Position numbers and translations under genes: made by a program
Shown here: positions 1 to 5,657 of the stretch, piece by piece
How positions within the stretch are numbered: position 1 is the first letter of the stretch
Layout of the letters: the number at the start of each line of letters is the position of its first letter
The notes under the pieces: generated by a model
What the model saw: only the letters and a program-made list of their open reading frames with translations
The model's database searches: none
What the model was told of the DNA's origin: nothing
Assembly (NCBI GenBank): GCA_945979635.1
Contig: CAMFPZ010000037.1
Span: forward strand, 1-7,729
Direction: 5' to 3'
DNA: 7,729 nucleotides
From: an uncultured Eubacterium sp.
Lineage (GTDB): Bacteria; Bacillota; Clostridia; Oscillospirales; Acutalibacteraceae

Positions 1-28
1 TTAAATTTAATGTATCAAAAACAGTCAT
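1..28 (-). CDS. Start of an unidentified minus-strand gene (partial)
   Basis: Reading the minus strand, an ATG at 28-26 opens the frame MTVFDTLNL and runs off the left edge of the window without a stop. A good ribosome site, GGGAG at 40-36 on the minus strand, sits 7 nt before this ATG, and promoter-like sequence lies further upstream, so a real divergent gene probably starts here. Nine codons are too few to name a product. Confidence 0.55.
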
Positions 29-48
29 TTTTATTCTCCCTTCTGCTG

Positions 49-105
49 TATATACCAAATCCTATTTTTTGTATATCAATTATATTTTACACAGCTAAAG
101 GTCAA
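49..105 (-). promoter_or_regulatory. Candidate promoters for the minus-strand gene at the left edge
   Basis: Two overlapping candidates read leftward. One is TTGACC (105-100) with TATAAT (84-79), whose boxes are good but whose spacer is a short 15 bp. The other is TTGATA (79-74) with an extended -10 TGGTATATA (57-49), whose spacer is a long 19 bp. Either would serve the start codon at 28. Which one is used cannot be decided from sequence. Confidence 0.35.
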
Positions 106-140
106 ATTTTCTTGCTGCCTTTTGTAAAATCTATGTAAAG

Positions 141-169
141 ATGTCAATATTATTGAAAAAGCATATAAT
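141..169 (+). promoter_or_regulatory. Promoter of the cupin gene
   Basis: ATGTCA (141-146, four of six matches to TTGACA) and a perfect TATAAT (164-169) are separated by 17 bp. Transcription would begin near 176, giving a short leader of about 20 nt that holds the AGGAG ribosome site at 185-189, 7 nt before the ATG. Confidence 0.6.
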
Positions 170-196
170 GACATAGAAATTTTTAGGAGTGAGAAT

Positions 197-607
197 ATGA
201 ATAACAACTGTTACTATGACGACGAAAAGGATTACGGCGGAAATCCGTATGTTTTGAATATTAACCAAGCGGCTATCCATAACAAATATTACAGAAGAGC
301 AATTTGGACGGGAACCTATCTCCAGACAACGCTTATGAGTATTCCGATAGGCGGCGATATCGGGGCAGAAATCCACCACGATACCGACCAATTCCTAAGG
401 ATTGTACAGGGCAGAGGAATTGTTCAATTCGGAAAAACAAAGGCGGATTTGAAGAATGCTCAAAGGGTTGACGGAAGCTATGCGATATTCGTGCCTGCCG
501 GAACATGGCACAATGTAAAGAATATCGGAAGCACGCCGCTGAAGCTGTATTCAATCTATGCCCCGCCTCACCATCCAAAGGGAACGCCGGAATGGGAAAA
601 GCCGTAA
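197..607 (+). CDS. Small cupin-fold protein, function unknown
   Basis: A 136-residue single-domain cupin, about the usual length for stand-alone Cupin_2 proteins. The first cupin motif region lies around residues 52-74 (EIHHDTDQFLRIVQGRG) and the second around 99-112 (VPAGTWHNVKNIG), followed by an aromatic and proline-rich segment (LYSIYAPPHHPKGT). Visible candidate metal ligands are H60, H61, D64, Q65 and H105. The classical HxH(x)nE set of motif 1 is altered, because D/Q occupy positions where His and Glu are usual. AGGAG at 185-189 supports the ATG at 197. It is transcribed alone, divergent from the partial gene at the left edge and convergent with the dehydratase gene. Cupins include isomerases, dioxygenases and sugar-binding proteins, and nothing here picks one. 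It has no signal peptide or membrane segment, so it is probably cytoplasmic. Confidence 0.9.
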   Translation: MNNNCYYDDEKDYGGNPYVLNINQAAIHNKYYRRAIWTGTYLQTTLMSIPIGGDIGAEIHHDTDQFLRIVQGRGIVQFGKTKADLKNAQRVDGSYAIFVPAGTWHNVKNIGSTPLKLYSIYAPPHHPKGTPEWEKP

Positions 608-614
608 GCAACAA

Positions 615-649
615 AAAAGCGATAGACGACCAAATCGTCTACCGCTTTT
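615..649. terminator. Bidirectional terminator between the cupin and dehydratase genes
   Basis: Arms 619-629 (GCGATAGACGA) and 635-645 (TCGTCTACCGC) enclose a 5-nt loop and are flanked by A and T tracts, which extend the stem to about 15 bp. The single imperfect pair (622/642) is A-C in plus-strand RNA but G-U in minus-strand RNA. The minus strand also has the longer U run (six), so the hairpin fits the dehydratase transcript best, while still ending the cupin transcript. Confidence 0.85.
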
Positions 650-663
650 ATTCGTTATTGTAT

Positions 664-2640
664 TTAGTTCAACGCAAGCTCTCTTTGCTTATCCGTTGTT
701 ATGGCATTGACATTAACCTCGTCGTTGACATCCTGATTAACCTCCTCCGGACGCCTAAAGGTCGGAACAACGCTCCTCAAAGCCTCGCGAGCAATATCGT
801 CATCGTTGGTTTTGCACGCTCTGTCGAGTACATCAAGCTTCGCCTCAATTTCATCGAATTCAAGAGACTCATCCTTTTCAATAAATATCAAACTGTTGTC
901 GGTCTTTGTCAGAGTTTCGGTTTCAATCAAAAGCTCCTCATAAAGCTTTTCGCCCGGACGAAGTCCTGTTTCAATAATTTGGATATTTTGAACACCCGAA
1001 AGCTTAATCATATTTTCCGCTAAATCAATAATCTTAACAGGCTGTCCCATATCAAGCACGAAAAGCTCGCCGTTTTTCGCCATAGCTCCCGACTGAAGAA
1101 CAAGCTGTGATGCCTCCGGAATTGTCATAAAGTAGCGTATGATACGCTTGTCTGTAATTGTAACAGGTCCGCCTCCGGCAATTTGTCGTTTAAACAGCGG
1201 AATAACCGAGCCTGCACTGCCGAGCACATTTCCGAATCTCGTTGCACTGCATTTTACATTTCCACGCTTCGCATATCCCTGTGCAATCATTTCGCACATA
1301 CGCTTTGTTGCACCCATAACATTAGTAGGATTAACTGCCTTGTCCGTGCTTACCATCATAAAACGCTCTGTGCCGAATTCCTCGCATAATTCGAGTACAA
1401 CCTTTGTGCCGAAAACATTGTTCTCGATAGCCTCAATACAATTATGCTCCATAAGAGGAACATGCTTATGAGCAGCAGCGTTAATAACAATCTGCGGATG
1501 ATATGTGCTGAAAACTCTTGACATAGCAACCTTATTGGTTATCGAAGCAATCTCTACTCTTAAATCAAGAGAGTCGCCCATCTTAATCTTGAGCTCCTGC
1601 TGAACATCATAAACGCCGTTTTCGTAAATATCCAGAATGATAATCTGCTTCGGACTCATTTTTGCAAGCTGTCTGCAAAGCTCACTACCTATTGAGCCTC
1701 CGCCGCCTGTGATGAGAACAACCTTGTCTTTGTAATACGAGTGGGTTCTTTCATCGAAAACATCAAGAGGCTTTCTGAACAGGAGGTCCTCAATATCGAA
1801 TTCACGAAGCTGTCTTTTTGCTCCGGCAGTTTGAACCGTAGGATAATCATAGACCTTTATTTTACATCCTGTTTTTTTATAGTAGTCGTAGAGGTTCAGC
1901 TTTTTCTTGCCGTCTATCTGCGGAAGGGCTATGATAATTTCCTGAATCTTTAGCTCTTTTAGCTTTTCGAAGGTTGCCTCCGCTTCGGAATATACAGGAA
2001 TTCCTTGGATTGAACGACCGATTTTGGATGCCATTTCGTCAATGAAGCATCTGGGGGTATATGCCGCACCATTGTTGTTGAGCAATTCGTCTGCAAGGCT
2101 TACACCAACCTTGCCGGCACCTACGATAGCAACCTTAATCTTTTGGGTTTCGTCCTTTTTTTGAATCTCAACATGGGCAAAAACGCGAAGCATAAAGCGA
2201 AGAAGCTTGCCCTTGAGGGTTATTTGATTTCCGCATTTGTAGCAGTAGCGATACAGCATTCTCATAGCAAGAGTCAAGAGAGTGTTGAAGCTGACGAGAG
2301 CTACCATAATCGCAAACATAAATTTTCTGAAGTGGAAAATAGCCGGTAGTGAATATTCCAACGCAAAGAACAACAACGAGCCGATGCAATCTGTCATCAA
2401 AAACAATATGTAGCACTGGATTCCGCCGTATCGCCAAATTTGTTTGTACACATTGAATATAAAGCGACAAAGCAAGATGCTTCCGAGTGCCATTACCGAA
2501 TTGATTACAATGTCCTTAATAGACAAATTCAGGTATCTATTATATACCAGCAACAATGATGCATCGGTAACTACGAACGCTAAAATATCGTACAACACCA
2601 GTGTCCATCGAATATTGAATTTTTCCCTAATTTTCTCCAT
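664..2640 (-). CDS. Membrane-anchored nucleotide-sugar 4,6-dehydratase (PglF/CapD family)
   Basis: A 658-residue protein with the full two-Rossmann architecture of PglF/CapD/WbpM-type enzymes. About four hydrophobic segments lie at residues 13-33, 44-64, 76-98 and 106-128. A first nucleotide-binding fold follows with GAGKVG at 174-179, then the catalytic short-chain dehydrogenase fold with TGGGGSIGSE at 311-320, STDKAVNP at 431-438 and the family signature RPGEKLYEELL at 561-571. In this family the catalytic YxxxK Tyr is Met in the PglF type, and here it is M442 with K446. That favours retaining UDP-GlcNAc 4,6-dehydratase activity (UDP-4-keto-6-deoxy-GlcNAc) over the FlaA1-type epimerising dehydratase. 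The TTG at 2670 is a possible earlier start, but ATG at 2640 has GAGGA 5 nt upstream and begins a normal N-terminus. The C-terminal tail (about 630-650) is rich in Val, Asn and Asp. No glycosyltransferase or aminotransferase neighbours are in view, so the exact sugar is unproven. Confidence 0.92.
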   Translation of the reverse strand: MEKIREKFNIRWTLVLYDILAFVVTDASLLLVYNRYLNLSIKDIVINSVMALGSILLCRFIFNVYKQIWRYGGIQCYILFLMTDCIGSLLFFALEYSLPAIFHFRKFMFAIMVALVSFNTLLTLAMRMLYRYCYKCGNQITLKGKLLRFMLRVFAHVEIQKKDETQKIKVAIVGAGKVGVSLADELLNNNGAAYTPRCFIDEMASKIGRSIQGIPVYSEAEATFEKLKELKIQEIIIALPQIDGKKKLNLYDYYKKTGCKIKVYDYPTVQTAGAKRQLREFDIEDLLFRKPLDVFDERTHSYYKDKVVLITGGGGSIGSELCRQLAKMSPKQIIILDIYENGVYDVQQELKIKMGDSLDLRVEIASITNKVAMSRVFSTYHPQIVINAAAHKHVPLMEHNCIEAIENNVFGTKVVLELCEEFGTERFMMVSTDKAVNPTNVMGATKRMCEMIAQGYAKRGNVKCSATRFGNVLGSAGSVIPLFKRQIAGGGPVTITDKRIIRYFMTIPEASQLVLQSGAMAKNGELFVLDMGQPVKIIDLAENMIKLSGVQNIQIIETGLRPGEKLYEELLIETETLTKTDNSLIFIEKDESLEFDEIEAKLDVLDRACKTNDDDIAREALRSVVPTFRRPEEVNQDVNDEVNVNAITTDKQRELALN

Positions 2641-2645
2641 ACCAG

Positions 2646-2650
2646 TCCTC
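2646..2650 (-). promoter_or_regulatory. Ribosome site that sets the dehydratase start
   Basis: GAGGA on the minus strand (2650-2646) lies 5 nt upstream of the ATG at 2640-2638. The longer reading from TTG at 2670 has no comparable site, so 2640 is preferred. Confidence 0.7.
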
Positions 2651-2713
2651 GTATATACAAAATATATCAAATTGGTGCCAATAACACCGTTTTCTTATAC
2701 TAATCTATCTTAT

Positions 2714-2742
2714 ATTGTATATTTGTAGTGATGAATAGTCAA
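2714..2742 (-). promoter_or_regulatory. Promoter of the dehydratase gene
   Basis: Reading leftward, TTGACT (2742-2737) and TACAAT (2719-2714) are separated by exactly 17 bp, each matching the consensus at five of six positions. Transcription would begin near 2707, leaving a leader of about 66 nt. The leader contains the inverted repeat ATTGGTGCCAAT (2671-2682). Confidence 0.7.
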
Positions 2743-2845
2743 TACGAAAATACGATTTTTTTTTACAATTTGTACATAATGTTAAAGAACGAACATGTCG
2801 TTTTTTGGGTGAATGAAATTCTTTGTATCTTCAAATTATAAAAGA

Positions 2846-2874
2846 TTTACAAAGCAGAAATAATGTGGTATAAT
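2846..2874 (+). promoter_or_regulatory. Promoter of the adenylation gene
   Basis: TTTACA (2846-2851) and a perfect TATAAT (2869-2874) are separated by 17 bp, with TGG directly before the -10 (2866-2868) giving an extended -10. This is the strongest promoter in the window by eye. Transcription would start near 2881, with a leader of about 36 nt holding GGAGG at 2906-2910, 6 nt before the ATG. Confidence 0.78.
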
Positions 2875-2916
2875 ACGCACGAACTATGTTAATTTGTTAT
2901 AATTCGGAGGCAAAAT

Positions 2917-4422
2917 ATGAAAAATGTACTTGAATTTTTTGAGGCAACTGTTGAAAGATTGCCCGAAAAGATAGGATTTACGGATTCCGAGCGTAAGGCG
3001 ACCTTCAGGGAGGTTAGCGAAAACGCAAAAAAAATCGGAGCATTCCTTGCAAATAGCGGTGCAAGACGACCTGTTGCAGTGCTTATCGACAAAACCGTAA
3101 ACTGTATCGACTCAATGCTCGGCTCACTTTATGCAAATGATTTTTATATCGTGGTTGATGTTCATTCTCCTGCCGACAGAATTCTCAATATTCTCGGCAC
3201 TCTTGACAACCCTATTGTTGTGACGGATGCACAAAGTGAGGAGCTTACAAAATCACTCGGCTATGACTATTTTCTATATGAGGATATGCTTAAGGCAGAG
3301 GTTGATGAGGCTGTGCTTATCGATATACGCAGCTCTATGTGTGATATGGACACCGCATATATTCTCTTTACATCCGGTTCAACCGGTATGCCGAAGGGAA
3401 CTGTTGTCAGCCACAGAGCACTTATAAGCTATATCAACTGGGTAACGGAGGAATTCAAGTTTGATGAAGCTACCTCCTTCGGCTCACAAACTCCACTCTA
3501 TTTCAGTATGTCCGTTACTGACTTCTATTCAACCGTAAAGTGCGGCTGTACCTATCATATTATACCAAAGCAGTATTTCATTTTCCCAATCAAGCTCGTT
3601 GAATTTCTTAACGAGAACGAGATTAATACAATTTATTGGGTGCCGACCGCTATTTCACTTATGCCAAACTATAAGGTGTTTGATGTTGCAAAGCCGGAAT
3701 ACCTCAAGACCGTTCTTTTCGCAGGAGAGGTTATGCCGACAAAGCAGCTCAACTATTGGATTAAGAATCTTGACGAGAGTATTGTTTATGCAAACCTTTT
3801 CGGCCCTACCGAAACAACCGATATTTGCACCTTCTATGTAGTTAATCGCGATTTCGCGGACGATGACAGCCTTCCTATCGGAAAGCATTGTGACAACTGC
3901 GATGTGTTCATCGTAAACAATGATGGCAAGCTTGCCGCAGAGGGCGAAGAGGGAGAACTCTATGCCCGCACAACCTTTATGGCTGACGGCTACTATAAGA
4001 ATCCCGAAAAGACCGCCGAGGCTTTTGTTCAAAACCCACTCAATCCATACTATCCCGAAAGAGTGTACAAGACCGGCGATATTGTTAAGTACAACGAGCT
4101 CGGCGAGATAATTTACATCAGCCGTAAGGATTTCCAGATTAAGCGACAGGGCTATCGTATTGAGCTTGGCGAAATCGAGGCAGGTGCAAACAGCGTGCCG
4201 AAGGTAAAGGCGTGTGCCTGCGTTTACGACAAGGAGGCTGATTGTCTTGCACTCGTATACGAGGGTGCCGTAAAGGACCCGAATGTTGTGCTCGACGCAG
4301 TAAAGAATAAGGTGCCTGCGTATATGTATCCGGATAAGGTGCTCCGCATCAAGGATATGCCGAAGAACGCAAACGGCAAGCTCGACCGCAAGGCACTCCA
4401 AACAATATATAAGGAATTATAA
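2917..4422 (+). CDS. Stand-alone adenylation enzyme (DltA-like AMP-forming ligase)
   Basis: A 501-residue ANL-superfamily enzyme, the same size as D-alanine carrier-protein ligase DltA. The ATP-binding loop FTSGSTGMPKG is at 151-161, GPTE at 296-299, YKTGD at 384-388, the hinge region with KRQGYRIELGEIE at 409-421, and the catalytic C-terminal Lys is K488 in NANGKLDRKAL. All core catalytic motifs are intact, so it should convert a carboxylate plus ATP to an acyl-adenylate and pass it to a thiol. By eye alignment, the Asp that holds the substrate amino group in amino-acid adenylation domains (D197 in DltA) is S197 here, and the DltA selectivity Cys269 is A269, so D-alanine cannot be assumed. 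No carrier protein, dltB or dltD lies beside it: a terminator follows at once. GGAGG at 2906-2910 supports the start. It is divergent from the dehydratase gene. Substrate and acceptor are unknown. Confidence 0.9.
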   Translation: MKNVLEFFEATVERLPEKIGFTDSERKATFREVSENAKKIGAFLANSGARRPVAVLIDKTVNCIDSMLGSLYANDFYIVVDVHSPADRILNILGTLDNPIVVTDAQSEELTKSLGYDYFLYEDMLKAEVDEAVLIDIRSSMCDMDTAYILFTSGSTGMPKGTVVSHRALISYINWVTEEFKFDEATSFGSQTPLYFSMSVTDFYSTVKCGCTYHIIPKQYFIFPIKLVEFLNENEINTIYWVPTAISLMPNYKVFDVAKPEYLKTVLFAGEVMPTKQLNYWIKNLDESIVYANLFGPTETTDICTFYVVNRDFADDDSLPIGKHCDNCDVFIVNNDGKLAAEGEEGELYARTTFMADGYYKNPEKTAEAFVQNPLNPYYPERVYKTGDIVKYNELGEIIYISRKDFQIKRQGYRIELGEIEAGANSVPKVKACACVYDKEADCLALVYEGAVKDPNVVLDAVKNKVPAYMYPDKVLRIKDMPKNANGKLDRKALQTIYKEL

Positions 4423-4430
4423 AAGCAAAA

Positions 4431-4470
4431 AACAAACGGAACGCTGCTTTCAGTGTTCCGTTTGTTGTTT
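4431..4470. terminator. Bidirectional terminator between the adenylation gene and ldh
   Basis: Arms 4431-4445 (AACAAACGGAACGCT) and 4452-4466 (AGTGTTCCGTTTGTT) form a 15-bp stem with a 6-nt loop. The one imperfect pair (4443/4454) is G-U in plus-strand RNA and A-C in minus-strand RNA. A T-rich run follows on the plus strand (GTTTTAT), and a run of T follows on the minus strand. It lies 8 nt after the adenylation stop and 16 nt beyond the ldh stop. Confidence 0.9.
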
Positions 4471-4486
4471 TATATATCCTATTAAT

Positions 4487-5446
4487 TTAATTTTCCAAAG
4501 CGAGAGTAGAAATAATTTCCTTAAGCGTTTGGGCGGAATTCATTATTGCCCTCTCCTCGCTCTCGCTTAAAGAAATCTTTACCTGCCGTTCAACTCCGTG
4601 CTCGCCGATAATTGATGGCATACTTAATGCAACGGAATCAAAGCCGTATAGTCCGTTTTGAACGCTCGAAACGGGAAGAATGGATTTTTGGTCGAGCACA
4701 ATCGCCTCGCAAATTCGCCTAACGCTCATCGCAATTCCGTAATATGTGGCGGCTTTTTTGTCAATAATTTCGTACGCACTGTTCTTGACCTCAAGAGCAA
4801 CCCTGTCCAATGCTTCATCGGTACAATCGCATCTGTTTCGCTCTTCGCAAAATTCCTTTAGCGGAATTCCTGAAACATTTGCCGACGAAAATGCAGCAAT
4901 TTCACTGTCGCCGTGTTCGCCCAGAATAAATGCGTGTACGCTTCGGGAATCTACTCCGAAATGCTCGCCCAAAAGATACTTCAATCGTGCCGTGTCAAGT
5001 ACAGTGCCCGAGCCGAAAACCTGATTTGACGGCAGACCGGACAGCTTGTACGAAACATAGGTGAGGATGTCAACGGGATTTGACACAACGAGTAGAATTC
5101 CGTTGAAGCTTCGTTTCGAAATTTCGGCAATAATGGATTTAAAAATCTGTGTGTTTTTGTGCACCAAATCAAGCCTCGTTTCGCCCGGCTTCTGTCCTGC
5201 TCCTGCCGTGATTATCAAAATAGATGCGTCCGAAATATCGTCGTATCCTCCGGAATAAATTTGCATCGGCTTCGAAAACGGCAGTCCGTGGCCTATATCC
5301 AACGCCTCGCCGTATGCCTTGTCGCCGTTTGCGTCAATCAAAACCATCTCGCTGAACATACCGCTTTGCATTAGTGCAAATGCTGTCGCCGAACCGACAA
5401 ATCCGCACCCGATTATCGCGACCTTGCGTGCATCTGTATTTCTCAT
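4487..5446 (-). CDS. ldh: L-lactate dehydrogenase
   Basis: A 319-residue NAD-dependent L-lactate dehydrogenase (EC 1.1.1.27), full length for the family. It reduces pyruvate to lactate and regenerates NAD+ in the cytoplasm. The NAD fold has GCGFVG at 13-18 and D38 for the adenosine ribose. The mobile loop AGQKPGETR holds Q85 (Gln rather than the Arg of malate dehydrogenase) and R91. Other catalytic residues are D151 and R154 in DTAR, and H178 in GEHGD; T234 precedes YYGIAMS. Of the fructose-1,6-bisphosphate site residues known from Bacillus enzymes, His188 is kept (H171) but Arg173 is Lys (K156), so allosteric activation may differ. The minus-strand GGAG at 5457-5454, 7 nt before the ATG, supports this start. 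It is transcribed alone, divergent from the PPi-phosphofructokinase operon and ending at a terminator shared with the adenylation gene. Confidence 0.95.
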   Translation of the reverse strand: MRNTDARKVAIIGCGFVGSATAFALMQSGMFSEMVLIDANGDKAYGEALDIGHGLPFSKPMQIYSGGYDDISDASILIITAGAGQKPGETRLDLVHKNTQIFKSIIAEISKRSFNGILLVVSNPVDILTYVSYKLSGLPSNQVFGSGTVLDTARLKYLLGEHFGVDSRSVHAFILGEHGDSEIAAFSSANVSGIPLKEFCEERNRCDCTDEALDRVALEVKNSAYEIIDKKAATYYGIAMSVRRICEAIVLDQKSILPVSSVQNGLYGFDSVALSMPSIIGEHGVERQVKISLSESEERAIMNSAQTLKEIISTLALEN

Positions 5447-5470
5447 TCAATCACTCCACACTGTTTTTCT

Positions 5471-5499
5471 TTTATGGTATTTTTCCAAGTGTCGCTCAA
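5471..5499 (-). promoter_or_regulatory. Possible promoter of ldh
   Basis: Reading leftward, TTGAGC (5499-5494) and CATAAA (5476-5471) are separated by 17 bp. Both boxes are only partial matches, so the promoter may be weak or activator-dependent. Transcription would start near 5464, about 18 nt before the ATG. The spacer contains a TTGGAA motif that recurs elsewhere in this gap. Confidence 0.4.
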
Positions 5500-5539
5500 A
5501 ATATGCATTATGTCGAAAAAACGGCATTTTTTAATCCTT

Positions 5540-5559
5540 TTGGAAAATGTTGGAATATG
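5540..5559 (+). repeat. Tandem TTGGAAAATG / TTGGAATATG repeat in the ldh-pfp gap
   Basis: Two adjacent 10-bp units (5540-5549 and 5550-5559) match at nine of ten positions. A related inverted copy, TTGGAAAAAT on the minus strand, occupies 5488-5479 inside the candidate ldh promoter. A 10-bp period would place both units on the same face of the helix, which is typical of regulator sites, but this could be chance in AT-rich DNA. Confidence 0.45.
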
Positions 5560-5574
5560 ACGGGCAAAGATGTG

Positions 5575-5603
5575 TTGCAATATGTGAGATTTCGTTATAT
5601 AAT
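5575..5603 (+). promoter_or_regulatory. Promoter of the pfp operon
   Basis: TTGCAA (5575-5580) and a perfect TATAAT (5598-5603) are separated by 17 bp. Transcription would start near 5610, giving a leader of about 48 nt with AAGGG at 5644-5648 as ribosome site. No other promoter was seen before the two downstream genes, so it probably drives all three. Confidence 0.72.
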
Positions 5604-5657
5604 ACATAATTATTGCGGATTATATAAGAGAGAATAAAACATAAAGGGATAGGTTAA

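Noticed and set aside
505..1023. Plus-strand open frame of 172 codons overlapping the cupin end and the dehydratase gene
   Set aside because: It lies antisense to the well-supported dehydratase and out of frame with the cupin gene, has no good ribosome site, and its protein has no recognisable domain.
2784..2806. Small hairpin followed by T run between the dehydratase and adenylation genes
   Set aside because: The 9-bp stem is mostly A-T with a G-U pair, and no transcript is known to need ending there. It could insulate the promoter but is not strong enough to call.
3655..4401. Minus-strand open frame of 248 codons inside the adenylation gene
   Set aside because: It is entirely antisense to a gene with all adenylation motifs intact, and its translation looks like a mirrored-frame artefact without motifs.
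2917..4422. Part of a nonribosomal peptide synthetase or a dlt operon
   Set aside because: No condensation, carrier or thioesterase domain is attached, no dltB, dltC or dltD follows, and a terminator lies directly after the gene.
4487..5446. Malate dehydrogenase
   Set aside because: The substrate-choosing residue in the mobile loop is Gln (Q85), as in lactate dehydrogenases, not Arg.
5509..5532. Hairpin ATGTCG / CGGCAT with T run in the ldh-pfp gap
   Set aside because: Only six pairs including one wobble, in a divergent gap where no plus-strand transcript arrives. It is likely chance in AT-rich DNA.
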